Source of the DNA: Perognathus longimembris pacificus
Lineage: Eukaryota; Chordata; Mammalia; Rodentia; Heteromyidae
Direction: 5' to 3'
DNA length: 64,000 nucleotides
Assembly (NCBI RefSeq): GCF_023159225.1
Contig: NC_063170.1
Span: 24,764,301-24,828,300 of the forward strand
Shown here: positions 54,530-64,000 of the stretch, piece after piece
How positions within the stretch are numbered: position 1 is the stretch's first letter
Layout: each line of letters starts with the position of its first letter
Position numbers and translations under genes: made by a program
The notes under the pieces: model-generated
Told to the model about the DNA's origin: nothing
The model's input: the letters and a program-made list of their open reading frames with translations, nothing else
Databases searched by the model: none

Positions 54530-54760
54530 TACATGGGATCTTTTTGTGATACCCAGGCTGGAACTCACGGCCTCGTATTTGCTGACACTCTATTACTTGA
54601 GCCATACCATAAGCCTCCTTCACTTTTGTTGCTTATAATTTGGTTTTCCTAGATCTTTTGCTTTTGCCTCAAATGACCTCCCCTCATGACCCTCCTACCT
54701 CCATCTCCAGAGTAGCTGGGATTACAGCTATGTACTACCACTCCAAGCTTTCTAGTAAGA
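54530..54760 (-). repeat. Family B-like SINE, antisense, diverged
   Basis: CAGGCTGGAACTCACGGCCT, TCTATTACTTGAGCCATACC and AGTAGCTGGGATTACAGCTA. Confidence 0.75.
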
Positions 54761-54984
54761 TTGAGAGCAAGTACCTAGTTACAAATAGTTGATGCTTAGC
54801 AAGCACTTAAAAAGATAGTAACCACCCCTCTGAACAGGTGATTAAAGAATTCATGCTTTACCCTTCATCCATTTGAGAACATGAGCATCCTTCCTTCCCG
54901 TACACAGTTTCAACAGAATTGGAAAATCACTTAGTGTGTCAAACTGGGACAGCAACAAGATGCTAGAAGTAACAACACCGAGAT

Positions 54985-55027
54985 ATGAGGCTAGCACTTT
55001 ACCACACTAGGATATATTCCCAGCCCC
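54985..55027 (-). repeat. 43-bp tail-less fragment of an ID-like SINE, with TSD
   Basis: Reversed, it reads GGGGCTGGGAATATATCCTA and on to TGCTAGCCTCAT. That is the 5' end of the ID-like left arm, stopping near the tRNA anticodon-loop position, with no A-tail. Direct repeats AACACCGAGAT (54974-54984) and AACACTGAGAT (55029-55039, after an extra C) match at 10 of 11. Confidence 0.75.
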
Positions 55028-55189
55028 AACACTGAGATCTTGAAGCTATAACAATCGAAGGCTATAAAGTCCATCTGATGAGACAAGAGCTCTCAAGGAG
55101 TCATCGGTAAATAATTCAGTACCAAGTATCCACTGCAGCCAAAAGGGAGTCTATGTCTAAGCCTCACTCGGAATCATAAGGATCAAAAT

Positions 55190-55420
55190 TAAGGAACATG
55201 TCAGAGAAGTGATACTGGAACAGTATTGAAGGGTGAGTAGGAGTTAGAGAGGAAGTGTTCCCCTAGTTCAGTACTCCAGAAAGCAAGGTTACATAGTAGC
55301 ATTGCATTAGGTTTAGGTGAATTTGGGCTAGGGATGGGGTAGTGAAAGCAACCTGAATAGAAACATGGCAGGCAGACAGGGAAGGGTACCATCTGCTGAT
55401 GGGCGATGAGCCTTGAAAGC
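55190..55420 (-). repeat. L2 LINE 3' region, antisense
   Basis: ATTGAAGGGTGAGTAGGAGT and the ordered GTGTTCCCCTAGTTCAGTAC, AACATGGCAGGCAGACAGGG resemble the reversed L2 3' region. Confidence 0.5.
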
Positions 55421-55977
55421 CAAGCTAAGGTTAGCATGCCTCCTAGAACAATGGGAGCTGTGGGCACTGTGCTAGGGAGAGCCATTGTTCAGGAACGCCA
55501 AGCCCACAGACAATAGAGACAAGGCTAGAATGGACTGAAATCTGGGATGGCCTTTGGGATCTCCTTGCCTTCCCACCTCACCAAGGCTCAGTCCAGACTT
55601 CTCAGCCCATGAGTATCTAAAGACCAAGGAGTTTCTTTCCTTGATGGGCCCAGAATCACTTGGCTCAACCAAGTGGCCATGGACCTCATCCAGATCTAAC
55701 CCGACTTCAGGGCTTGGAGATTAAAGTTGGGTTAATTTGAAATGTCCTCCATAAATGATGATGATTTTAGTCTATGACCTAAGCAGATTCAATGGAATTA
55801 CACAGGTTGAATAGACAGATTAAATATTCATCTACTCGATACTTAGTGTCTTAATACTTAATGATTAATACTTAATGTCTTTAATATATGAAAGACAAAT
55901 TAAATAGAATAAAATGGATGCATGCACATTTACTGATGGGTAGAGACCCAAAGTTTGGAACATAGGAAAGGGCCAGT
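55421..55977. other. Unassigned sequence
   Basis: Nothing recognised; short TTAATACTTAATG repeats at 55851-55880. Confidence 0.4.
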
Positions 55978-56434
55978 GTTGGTTGTGGTTTGGATATGAA
56001 ATGCTCATGTATTAAAGACTTGATTCCAGGGCCATGCTCAGACCTGGAACTTGGAGGAAGTGATTGGATCACAAAAGCTCTGATGTTATCTATGGCTATT
56101 AATCTATTAATGGATTCATAACTAGGTACTGGGAGGCTGGGGAACCTGAAAGAGGAGCCTGATTGGAAGAACTGGGTTTCAGGGGCATACCTTCGAAAAG
56201 TGTCTTGTCCCTGGCTTTCTTTTCTCTCTGCCTCTCTACCTTCAGCTCTGCACAGGACTATGATGCTCTGCTACATAGACTTCACCATGATGTCCTGGTT
56301 CACCGTGCCAGGCCCAGAGTCCCTTGACCCAACTATATAAGCAAGGATGGACATGTCTGAAACCAAGCTGAAATACATCCCTCCTTAAGTTATTTTTACT
56401 AAGTATTTTGCTGAAGAAACACAAAATAGCTAAC
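55978..56434 (+). mobile_element. Solo LTR of an ERVL-MaLR-type element
   Basis: It begins TGTTGGTTGTGGTTTGGATA and has GAGGAAGTGATTGGATCACA, a TCTCTCTGCCTCTCTACC block, then ends in ACACAAAATAGCTAACTC. This order is that of MaLR LTRs (MLT/MST/MT relatives). No internal region or second LTR is visible nearby. Subfamily not identified. The tract carries no retroviral gene. Confidence 0.72.
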
Positions 56435-56494
56435 TCAGGCAGACAGTCAAAGCTGGTATCACATTTCTAAGCTCTATTAAGAAGTAGGAGCTTT

Positions 56495-56725
56495 GCCAGT
56501 CACCAGTGGCTCATGCCTGTAATCCTAGCTACTCAGTAGGCTGAGATCTGAGGATCACAGTTCAAAGCTAGCCCAGACAAGAAAGTCCATGAGACTCTTA
56601 CCTCCAATTAACCACCAGAAAACTGGAAGTGGTGCTGTGGCTCAAGTGATAGAGTGCTAGCCTTGAGCTGAAGAGCTCAGGGACAGCACCTTGCCCTGAA
56701 TTCATGCCCCCTCCCACCAACTGAC
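56495..56725 (+). repeat. Family B SINE with expanded tail
   Basis: CACCAGTGGCTCATGCCTGT, AGTAGGCTGAGATCTGAGGA, GTGCTGTGGCTCAAGTGATA and GAGCTGAAGAGCTCAGGGAC. Its A-rich tail passes directly into the purine tract. Confidence 0.9.
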
Positions 56726-57047
56726 AAAAAAGAAGAGGAGGAGGAGGAGGAGGAGGAGGAGGAGGAGGAGGAGGAGGAGGAGGAGGAGGAGGAGGAGGAG
56801 GAGGAGGAGGAGGAGGAGGGGGAGGAGGAGGAGGAGGAGGAGGAGGAGGAGGAGGAGGAGGAGGAGGAAGGAGAAGGAGAAGGAGAAGGAGGAGGAGGAG
56901 AAGGAGAAGGAGGAGAAGGAGAAGGAGGAGAAGGAGAAGGAGGAGAAGGAGAAGGAGAAGGAGAAGGAGAAGAAGAAGAAGAAGAAGAAGAAGAAGAAGA
57001 AGAAGAAGAAGAAGAAGAAGAAGAAGAAGAAGAAGAAGAAGAAGAGA
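56726..57047. repeat. 320-bp purine-only trinucleotide tract (GGA to GAA)
   Basis: Purines only on the + strand. It runs from (GGA)n, broken once by GGGGGAGG, through mixed GGAGAA units (56868-56967) to about 26 GAA. The poly-Ser and poly-Phe/Leu frames opposite are artefacts. Confidence 0.97.
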
Positions 57048-57117
57048 CTTGAAGATGCTGTGGAGATAGGAAGTGAGTCATGGATAGATGAGAAGAAGAA
57101 AAGGTATTGAACATTGA

Positions 57118-57605
57118 TAGCAGTCCTGGGGTTTGAACTCATGGCCTTAACACTTCTAAGTGGGAGCTCTTAATACTGATTTTTTTTTTTTTGGCCAGTC
57201 CTGGGCCTTGGACTCAGGGCCTGAGCACTGTCCCTGGCTTCCTTTTTGCTCAAGGCTAGCACTCTGCCACTTGAGCCACAGCGCCACTTCTGGCCGTTTT
57301 CTGTATATGTGGTGCTGGGGAATCGAACCCAGGGCCTCATGTATACGAGGCAAGCTCTCTTGCCACTAGGCCATATCCCCAGCCCCTTAATACTGATTTT
57401 GATGGTTGTTTTTCAGTTAGTGTCTCACTTCCCCATAGGCATGTGGGAGCTTCCCAGTTGCTGAGATAGCAAGTGTGGGCTATAGCATCAAGCTCTTTGT
57501 TAAGAAGGAGGTCTCAAGGACTCCTTCTTCCCTGTATGACCTCAAACTACAAACTCATCCTTCCACATAACTAGGATTACAGACCCAAAACACTGGTGTC
57601 CAGCC
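57118..57605 (-). repeat. Older family B SINE pieces, antisense, interrupted
   Basis: GTCCTGGGGTTTGAACTCAT (57123) is the reversed ID-related arm. AACTAGGATTACAGACCC (57569) is reversed B1. A young family A SINE sits between. The right piece may be a separate B1 copy. Confidence 0.6.
57184..57385 (-). repeat. Family A SINE, antisense, perfect 15-bp TSD
   Basis: A T-run, then GGCCAGTCCTGGGCCTTGGA to CACTAGGCCATATCCCCAGC, near consensus throughout. CTTAATACTGATTTT is repeated exactly at 57169-57183 and 57386-57400. One of the youngest insertions here. Confidence 0.95.
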
Positions 57606-57999
57606 CAAAGGCCATGTTTCAGGCAAATAAGTGCTCCCAGATAACAACAACGGAAAGCCACCTGTGGTCATCTCTGTCACAGCCAGGTGTCAGACCCCCA
57701 ATCTCTTCTTGTGTAAAGATCTTTCCTAAGCAGCTAGCAAGGAAGTTACATTCTAACAGGAAAGATGTGCAGAGAGAAAAATGACCCTGGGAGAAACCTA
57801 TACTGTTCACCTGTAGGCTCATTCATTGTTTCGACCACAGATGTAAGCATAAGGAAGTAAAACCAAGCCTGCCAGAGAGACACCAGTGCTGGGCACTGAG
57901 AGAGTAAAGATGGAGACAAGCTTGGGGAAGGAAAGTCTCCTGGCTTTGATCGTTTCCTGCTTCTTGCCTAGCAGCTTACTGCAGTGGTGGAGTAGAAAC
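57606..57999. other. Unassigned sequence
   Basis: Nothing recognised; short opposing frames only. Confidence 0.4.
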
Positions 58000-58160
58000 A
58001 CCTACCGGCTTTGAACATGAACCAGCATCCTGATTCTATTCTTGTAGCTGGTTCTGTGACTCCTGGGAAGAACCTTGGACTTCCTAGTTCCTCATTGCCC
58101 TCCTATCTAATGAAGCCACTTAGTTTGGAGGATAAAACCAGGAAAGTTAGCATACCTTGA
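58000..58160 (+). repeat. MIR-type SINE, diverged
   Basis: AGCTGGTTCTGTGACTCCTG, GAACCTTGGACTTCCTAGTT and GGAGGATAAAACCAGGAAAG. Confidence 0.6.
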
Positions 58161-58171
58161 AAAGAAAATCC

Positions 58172-58390
58172 TGAGCCAGGCACTAGTCACTCAGGCCTGT
58201 AATCCTATATACCTGGGAGGCTGAGATCTGAGGATCAAGGTTCAAAAGCAGCCCAGACAGATAAATCAAGGAGACTCTTATCTACAATTGGCCAGCAAAA
58301 AGCAAAAAGTGAAAATGTGGCTCAAGTGATGGAGTACCAGTTTTGAGTGAAAAAGCTAAGTATGTGTATGAAGCCCTTAGTTCAGGTAAA
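58172..58390 (+). repeat. Family B SINE, diverged
   Basis: CACTCAGGCCTGTAATCCTA, CTGGGAGGCTGAGATCTGAG and AATGTGGCTCAAGTGATGGA. Confidence 0.82.
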
Positions 58391-59747
58391 CTCATCTATC
58401 TTTCTAGAGCCAGTCAATACATTGTCCACAACATATTGCATCAGTCTAGTCCATCAGTGACATCACACAGACTGCCCCCCGCCATTTCCTAATAAATTCT
58501 GCTATATAAAAGAAGATTGTGCTGCCACATCTAGTTCCCATGCCCTGGAAGCTACTTCTAATTTGTCCTAAAGGTACCTGCTTTTTCCTGCAATGCCTAA
58601 GAGAAAACTCAGGTGGCCAAGGTTTTGAGTGGGTTTTCTCCTCCATCATCATCCTGAACCAAGACCAAGGCTAAAGGTGGGCTTCAGCCTTAAATATTTG
58701 ATCACGTTCATCTCTGAGAAGGGGAAAGGTTAAACTGGTTTTGAAACCTTCTCCCCAAAGAGCAGTGCGTATTATTAAACACATCCATTATGGCGGACAT
58801 CAGGCATGTGTCTTGTGACCTGGGAAGAGAAGGCCTGACCCTCAGCTGGTGAGACTTCAGAAGACCTTTCCCTGCAAATCTGCCTCAGACCATCTGGTAT
58901 GTATATTCCCATGTCTCTCTGTTCAATGCAGAAGAAGTCTAGAGAATTGAGATAAATGTACAGAAAACATATTTCCACTGCCCTCTACAAATGGAGTAGA
59001 GCCTTGTAATAAAGGATATCTCTACCAGCCCAATCTACCTTCAGGGAACACCATAGCAGAGGGCTTCCCAAACCCACATTCAGGGTGGATTTTCTTCCCA
59101 ATTCAGGGAAGGAAAAGCAACTGCCAGACCTTCATGTCTGTCTGGACCTACGCTTAACCTTACTTTAACTTACACTCAATCCCACTTATAATGACAGTTT
59201 CCAGTCCCTGCATCTGCCCTTCCTGCATATGAGGCCTCTCCCTTATTACATACTTCTCACCCAATTGTGTCATCATTATTAGCACAGGCCTTCTCTGCAT
59301 CTGCGAGCTTGATTGCAAGCTACTCGCTAATCTCCCTGACCACTGATCACACTTTAGCAGGATGGCGGCTATGGAGTATGCTTTTACCTGGCATTGGGTT
59401 ATCTCGTGGGGTACAGGAATCAACCAGGTTTCTGGAGGTGGAAAGGGAACTATTTTAATAAGAATGTTATTTATTTGTCTCAAGTAATAGAACTTAGGTG
59501 AGAGAGGGACAAACAAGAGGTCTTGTTCCCCAGGACATGCTCCCTTGTATGCCTTCAGCACCCAAACACTAGTTTAACAAGTTTTTTGGAAACACAGATA
59601 TTGTATGTGTATACTCACACACATGCATACACACAAACACAGTCACAGTCCTTTGGTTCATTTGGTGTTCTGCCTGAAAATAAAAAACCCTCCAACAACA
59701 TTCCTTGGTTGATTCTCACTCTGTTTTGAGTTTACAAAGCACAAGAA
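58391..59747. other. Unassigned sequence, no gene seen
   Basis: About 1.35 kb. The 133-codon minus-strand frame at 59160-59561 has no recognisable domain and overlaps an opposite frame. A CACACA patch lies at 59616-59642. Confidence 0.42.
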
Positions 59748-59974
59748 AGGCCTAATGACTGTGGCTGACACTTGTGATCCTAACTACTCAGGAGGCTGAG
59801 TTTGAAGCCAGTCTGGACAGAAAAATCTGAGACTCTTATCTCCAATTAACCACCACAAAGCTAGAAGTGAAGTTGTGGCTCAAGTGGTAGGACACTAATC
59901 TTGAGCAAACTAGCTTAGGGAAAGCACCCAGCCTGTGAGTTCAAGCCCCAATACTGGCACAAAGAGAAAAAGAA
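59748..59974 (+). repeat. Family B SINE with perfect 12-bp TSD
   Basis: CTGTGGCTGACACTTGTGAT, CAGGAGGCTGAGTTTGAAGC and TTGTGGCTCAAGTGGTAGGA. AAAGCACAAGAA is repeated at 59736-59747 and 59975-59986. Confidence 0.92.
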
Positions 59975-59986
59975 AAAGCACAAGAA

Positions 59987-60999
59987 GCAATAATCTTGTA
60001 GATACAAGTGTCTGATTGCAGAGGTAGAAAAAAAATCTCTCTTCTGTCTTCACCAATTCTGCCTGTATTAAAAAAAAAAGTGTCATGCATTGTGGAAAGA
60101 GAAAATGCTAAATCCTTCCTCCAGATAATCTGTCTCCGCTTGGGGAAGGAGAAATTGGGGGGGCAAACACATTGGATCACTCGTTCTTTCATTATTTTTG
60201 ACATTGATTTGTCATTAGGAAAATTTATTAGGCTCTAGATTAAATTGATTTGAAGAATCATTAATTCATGGGATGAAGCCAGAGTCGTTTGGCCTCCCCA
60301 CACTGAAATGAGACAGTATTGATAAAACAAAGAGGAAAACAGCAGAGCTCTTTAGCAGCCACCTCTTCCTGGCTGGAATGAGGGGAGATTTTAGACATAA
60401 ATAGAGAGGAAGATATTCTAATAGTCAACCTCTGCTAACTTCAGCTAGAAAAAAATGTTTCCAATAGCTGAATCACTGAGAGATGAATAATAACTTCAGA
60501 GAGGTTGTTCAGAAGAAAGAAAACTATCCATTCCAGTTTGCTGACCTAGGGATTAAAACACAATCTCCCACTGGCTTTCAGAAAAGAGATCCAATATCCC
60601 CTTGTCTGTACCGCAGCTTGCCCCTTCCCTACTAATATTCCCTCTTTCAGTCAAGTCAAAGGTAACTGGCATCTTACCCCTCTTCAATTGCTGGACTATC
60701 GTTTGCCTGATAATGTCTCTGACCCCTTAAAATAGTATAGGATATAGACTGTTATAGTATTTGCTCACCTTCTCTCTTTGTCATCTGCTGCTGTATTTTT
60801 CAAAAAAGATAGAAACTGATGCCTCTCCCCAGCCCAACCCCAATCACTATATTGATCACCTGTCTGGCCTACAAATAATCAAAAGGCCTTAAGGAAAACA
60901 AGAAGTTTATTGGTTCCGAAAAGTGCAGGGATATAAATGGGCTCAGGCTCAGGCACAGGTAAAAGCAGCTGATTGGACAATGTTATCTGCATTCTCTCC
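59987..60999. other. Unassigned, largely repeat-free sequence
   Basis: About 1 kb. The 60180-60310 segment, AT-rich with TTAATTCATG and GATTAAATTGATTTG, is a candidate conserved element. No gene. Confidence 0.4.
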
Positions 61000-61205
61000 T
61001 CTTTCTCCTCTTGCTTCTCTCCTCTCCTCTTTCTCATCCTCCTTTATCTCCTCTTCTACCTCCCCTAATCACTATCTTTACTCCCTTTCTTACCTCCTCT
61101 CTCCTTCTATCTTTTTCCCTTCCTCTATCTCTTTCCCTCCTTCTGTCTCTCTTCCTCTCCCTTTCCTTCTTCCTTCCATCTCTCCTTCCATCTCTCTCCT
61201 TCACC
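61000..61205. repeat. Polypyrimidine low-complexity tract
   Basis: CTCCTCTTT/TTCCCT units, almost all C/T, next to a family A SINE. The 135- and 73-codon frames over it are artefacts. Confidence 0.9.
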
Positions 61206-61251
61206 TCTCAACTCAGACAGACTCTTTTGTGAGGAAACTCCAGTTAATCTT

Positions 61252-61456
61252 TTTTTTTTTTTTGCTCCATTCCTGGGGCTTGAACTCAGGGCCTGAGCAC
61301 TGTCCCTGGCTTCTTTTTGCTCAAGGCTAGCACTGTACCACTTGAGCCACAGCACCACTTCCAGCTTTTTCTATGTATGTGGTGCTGAGGAATCGAACCC
61401 AGGGCTTCATGTATACGAGGTGAGCACTTTACCACTAGGCCATATTCCCAGCCCCT
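61252..61456 (-). repeat. Family A SINE, antisense, with TSD
   Basis: A T-run, GGGGCTTGAACTCAGGGCCT, GAGGAATCGAACCCAGGGC and CACTAGGCCATATTCCCAGC. CTCCAGTTAATCTT (61238-61251) and CTCCGGTTAATCTT (61457-61470) match at 13 of 14. Confidence 0.92.
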
Positions 61457-61470
61457 CTCCGGTTAATCTT

Positions 61471-62084
61471 GAACTCGTCTCCTTTTATAAATCATGATCC
61501 CTATGGATTCTCTTTACCAGGAATTCCAACAAAAGTCCATGGGTTGAGTATCTAGTTTGAAAAAGAACTTTAATTTTCTATTTACACACTTCTCAATTTA
61601 ATTGTCTTCTTGTGCATCTGTAACCCCTAGTTGTCCATTTGCTCTACTTTGAGGTCCAGATGCAGCCCTTGTCGCTAAGCAGCCCTCCTTAAGAGCTGGA
61701 CTTTCCTCAGTGATGCTCTGAGAAGATAGCCCAGAAGTGTAGCTATTGCAAGCACTGCTCCTCAAGGCAAACCAAGTGCAGTTGCTGATGATGTGGTCAC
61801 TTCTCCTCTAGAAATTTCTCAAAATAGCTTAGCTTTCCAGGCAAATACAGAGAAGCCTGATGATGGGCATTAGCTCTAAGCCAGACTGAAGACTGATGGG
61901 TCAAGTTCACAATTATTTCATGATATCTGAGATGCTCAGGAAAGCAGAGAACAGAAAAAGAAACAGAAAAAGAGAGTCTCAGTGTTTCTTATGCACAGAA
62001 GCTGATTGCATGGAAAACAAGTAAAAAAAGAGAGACAGACAGACATAGAATCCACTTTCAATCTACATTCTAGTGAGAACTAGA
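61471..62084. other. Unassigned sequence
   Basis: About 610 bp; nothing recognised. Confidence 0.4.
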
Positions 62085-62300
62085 CCAGAGCATGGTGCTA
62101 CATCTCTTTAATCTCAGCTACTTGGCAAGTTGAAGTAAGAAGCTTGTGATCCAAGGCCTGCTGGGGCAAAAGCACAAGATCCTATCTGAAAAGCAAACTA
62201 ATAGCAAAAAAGACTAGTGACCAGCTCAAATGGCAGAGTTCCCGCCTCATACGCATAAGACCCTGAGTTCAAGCCTCAGTACCAGCAAAAAGAAAAGCAA
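62085..62300 (+). repeat. Old B1/ID composite SINE
   Basis: GCATGGTGCTACATCTCTTT, AAGCTTGTGATCCAAGGCCT and CAGCTCAAATGGCAGAGTTC with GACCCTGAGTTCAAGCCTCA. Confidence 0.75.
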
Positions 62301-62789
62301 CTATAAAACAACAAAAACTTATCTAGAAGTTTGTTCTCATTCCCATATATACTTCAGAACTTAAAGACAGCTTAGTGAGTTTGTGTGTATGTCTAAAAGT
62401 ATGAGTTCCAGAAGTAGCCTCATCCCCAGACTGCGAGCAAATACAGGTGAACATGGTCTGTGGCTGACAACAGTGCCTTTCTTACATATTCACTAGTGCT
62501 GCCACCTCCCTGAACCCTCTCTAAGTCCTTCGAGTACCTCACCATCATGGTCTTCCCAGAAGCCTTAGTACCTTGTCTAACTTTTCTCCCATGTTCTCTG
62601 TCTCTGAAGGACATGTGTTGCTTACAGTTGCTTACAGATGAAAGGGAAGTTGTAGCATAGAGGGATTCACTGGAACTTTCCTCAGTGTGTCCTGGGGACT
62701 TCAGACCTCTGAAAGAACCATGGGACTAGAGATACCACATGGTAGCCACTTTTTTGGTGTTGGGACATCACCCCACAAATGTTTACAAA
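62301..62789. other. Unassigned sequence
   Basis: Nothing recognised. Confidence 0.4.
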
Positions 62790-62990
62790 TCTCCAGTGTT
62801 CAAGTTTATACTATGTGCTGGACACAATGTTCAGAGAGTTCTCCAGGCTTCACCTTGAATCACCTGTCCAACAACCATGCAAAGATGTCTATTATTATTC
62901 TCACTTGACAAAAGAACTAAGTATTGTAAATGATCAGCAGCTTGCCCAAAGTTGCATCTCTCGTTGGTGATAAATCGAAACTGTGATTTA
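62790..62990 (-). repeat. MIR-type SINE, antisense
   Basis: TACTATGTGCTGGACACAAT, TATTATTCTCACTTGACAAA and AGCTTGCCCAAAGTTGCATC. Clear reversed MIR order; the short plus frames here are incidental. Confidence 0.75.
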
Positions 62991-64000
62991 GATCACAAGG
63001 CCCTTTCCAAAAATAATAACACTATACTTTTGACACGGGACCACTGAGCAAATCGTCATTGAATGAATGAATGAAAGAGTGAGGGAGGGAGTGAATAAAC
63101 CCCATAAATGTACATATTTACCAGGTCTAAATCAGTTCCATATCTCCTTTTGTGCCCTGGATCTGACGTATTGGAAACAGCAGGACACTGAAGGCGGGGA
63201 GAACTCACAAGTCTTCAGATTTGTCCCATTCTCATCCTGTCTCTTAGAAACCATTGACAAACCAAGTCCCCGGCTGGGATCCTTAGTCTAGCCTTATGGA
63301 TGTCGACAGGGTTCATTAATACCATTTGTGGTTCAATACTCTAGCCACTGCCTCCGATCAGCCCGCCTTAAAAAAAAAAAAAAAAAGGAATTCAACTTCT
63401 TCCTGTGTTTTGCCAATGCACAGTATGTTGTGTGGGTAATTTCTGGTCTGGCCAGTAAAAACCTCCGGGAGCCTTCCTTTAGGTCTTTAATTATGAACTG
63501 TAGGGGACACCACAAATAAATACTTAAAATGTCTAGACAACCAGTCATCAGAGTGGGATAATTAACTTCAAACATTCTGAATTGTTGGAGGAGTCGTTAT
63601 TCACCTTCTGTATCCTTCCCCAGCCAATATGTTTGGAGCACTGAGGCCAGGGGACCCGCGGAAACCCTCCCCTGATACAAAGCAGCCTCTTTCTCCAGCT
63701 CTTAAATGGCAAGTCACAAAATGGCCAGGGAACCTACAATAAAGTAACATAAACTGAGACCATTAGTTTTTCCAAGGATGTTAGCAACAACAAAAGCCTC
63801 TCCTTCTTAGTTACCTCAAATCACAAAATACTACAACAGCAGATTGCAAGAAATACTGTTAATATTAAGTTCGTTCATATCCTATCCTATCCTATATCCT
63901 TCCGTTTATTTGCTACCCAAAGACATGAATCAAGTTGACCTAATTCTCAAGAGCTCAGTGAGTGGGCTTTCTCCCTGACACTGAAGTCATATTGGGCTGT
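62991..64000. other. Unassigned sequence
   Basis: About 1 kb to the end of the window. It includes TGAATGAATGA (63060), an 18-A run (63369-63386) and TATCCTATCC repeats at 63878-63900. No exon or RNA recognised. Confidence 0.4.

Noticed and set aside
56677..57142. Two 145-146 codon minus-strand frames rich in Ser/Pro or Phe/Leu
   Set aside because: They are the complement of the purine trinucleotide tract; the composition alone keeps the frames open.
59160..59561. 133-codon minus-strand frame
   Set aside because: No domain seen, an opposite-strand frame overlaps it, and there is no other sign of coding.
60923..61330. 135-codon plus-strand frame rich in Ser/Leu
   Set aside because: Polypyrimidine tract followed by an antisense SINE.
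1..64000. CRISPR arrays, operons, prophage or bacterial mobile systems
   Set aside because: SINE, L1, MIR, L2 and MaLR content shows a mammalian nuclear genome. The direct repeats seen are microsatellites, tandem duplications or TSDs.

Overview
This window is nuclear DNA from a mammal, almost certainly a rodent. I can support no protein-coding exon, tRNA gene, rRNA gene or other host gene in it. Every open reading frame is short (146 codons or fewer). The longest lie in a purine-rich microsatellite, in L1 remnants or in unremarkable sequence. The window is either intergenic or inside one large intron, and the sequence alone does not say which.

The lineage is inferred from the SINEs. Two abundant composite families share one ID-related right arm of about 100 nt. 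Family A joins a tRNA/ID-like left arm (GGCTGGGGATATGGCCTAG start, GGTTCGATTCC B-box) to that arm. Family B joins a 7SL/B1-like left arm (GTGGCTCATGCCTGTAATCC) to the same arm. The arm also appears alone. From memory this combination fits a geomyoid or heteromyid rodent (pocket mouse or kangaroo rat). That is an inference; squirrel and mouse/rat SINE sets do not fit. Several copies have intact target-site duplications (TSDs) of 11-15 bp.

Layout. 1-4.2 kb: scattered SINEs, one antisense L1 3' end and a MIR. 4.3-7.4 kb: stacked antisense pieces of old L1. 7.7-13 kb: simple repeats, one sense L1 3' end and mostly unassigned DNA. 13.2-13.9 kb: antisense L1 3' end split by a lone right-arm SINE. 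14-24 kb: MIR/L2 fossils, a cluster of CA/TG and palindromic repeats at 19.0-19.65 kb, SINEs and L1 3' ends. 24.4-27.4 kb: one ancient sense L1 cut up by six younger insertions. 27-34 kb: L2/MIR fossils, SINEs and a long unassigned stretch. 34.5-35.8 kb: an L1 with an inverted 5' part, between other L1 tails. 36.6-40.9 kb: an L1M mosaic holding a MER2-like DNA transposon. 41-49 kb: nested SINEs, an unidentified inverted pair (42.1 and 48.3 kb) and an L1ME fragment. 49-56 kb: L2, MIR, SINEs and a 43-bp tail-less SINE fragment. 56-57.4 kb: an MaLR-type LTR, a 320-bp purine tract grown from a SINE tail, and a young SINE inside an older one. 57-64 kb: SINEs, a pyrimidine tract and MIRs.

No genes act together here. 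The value of the window is its record of retrotransposition: TSDs, nesting order, a modular SINE system, a 5'-inverted L1 and a tail-less SINE insertion. A few stretches of repeat-free DNA could be conserved regulatory elements, which only a cross-species alignment can decide.
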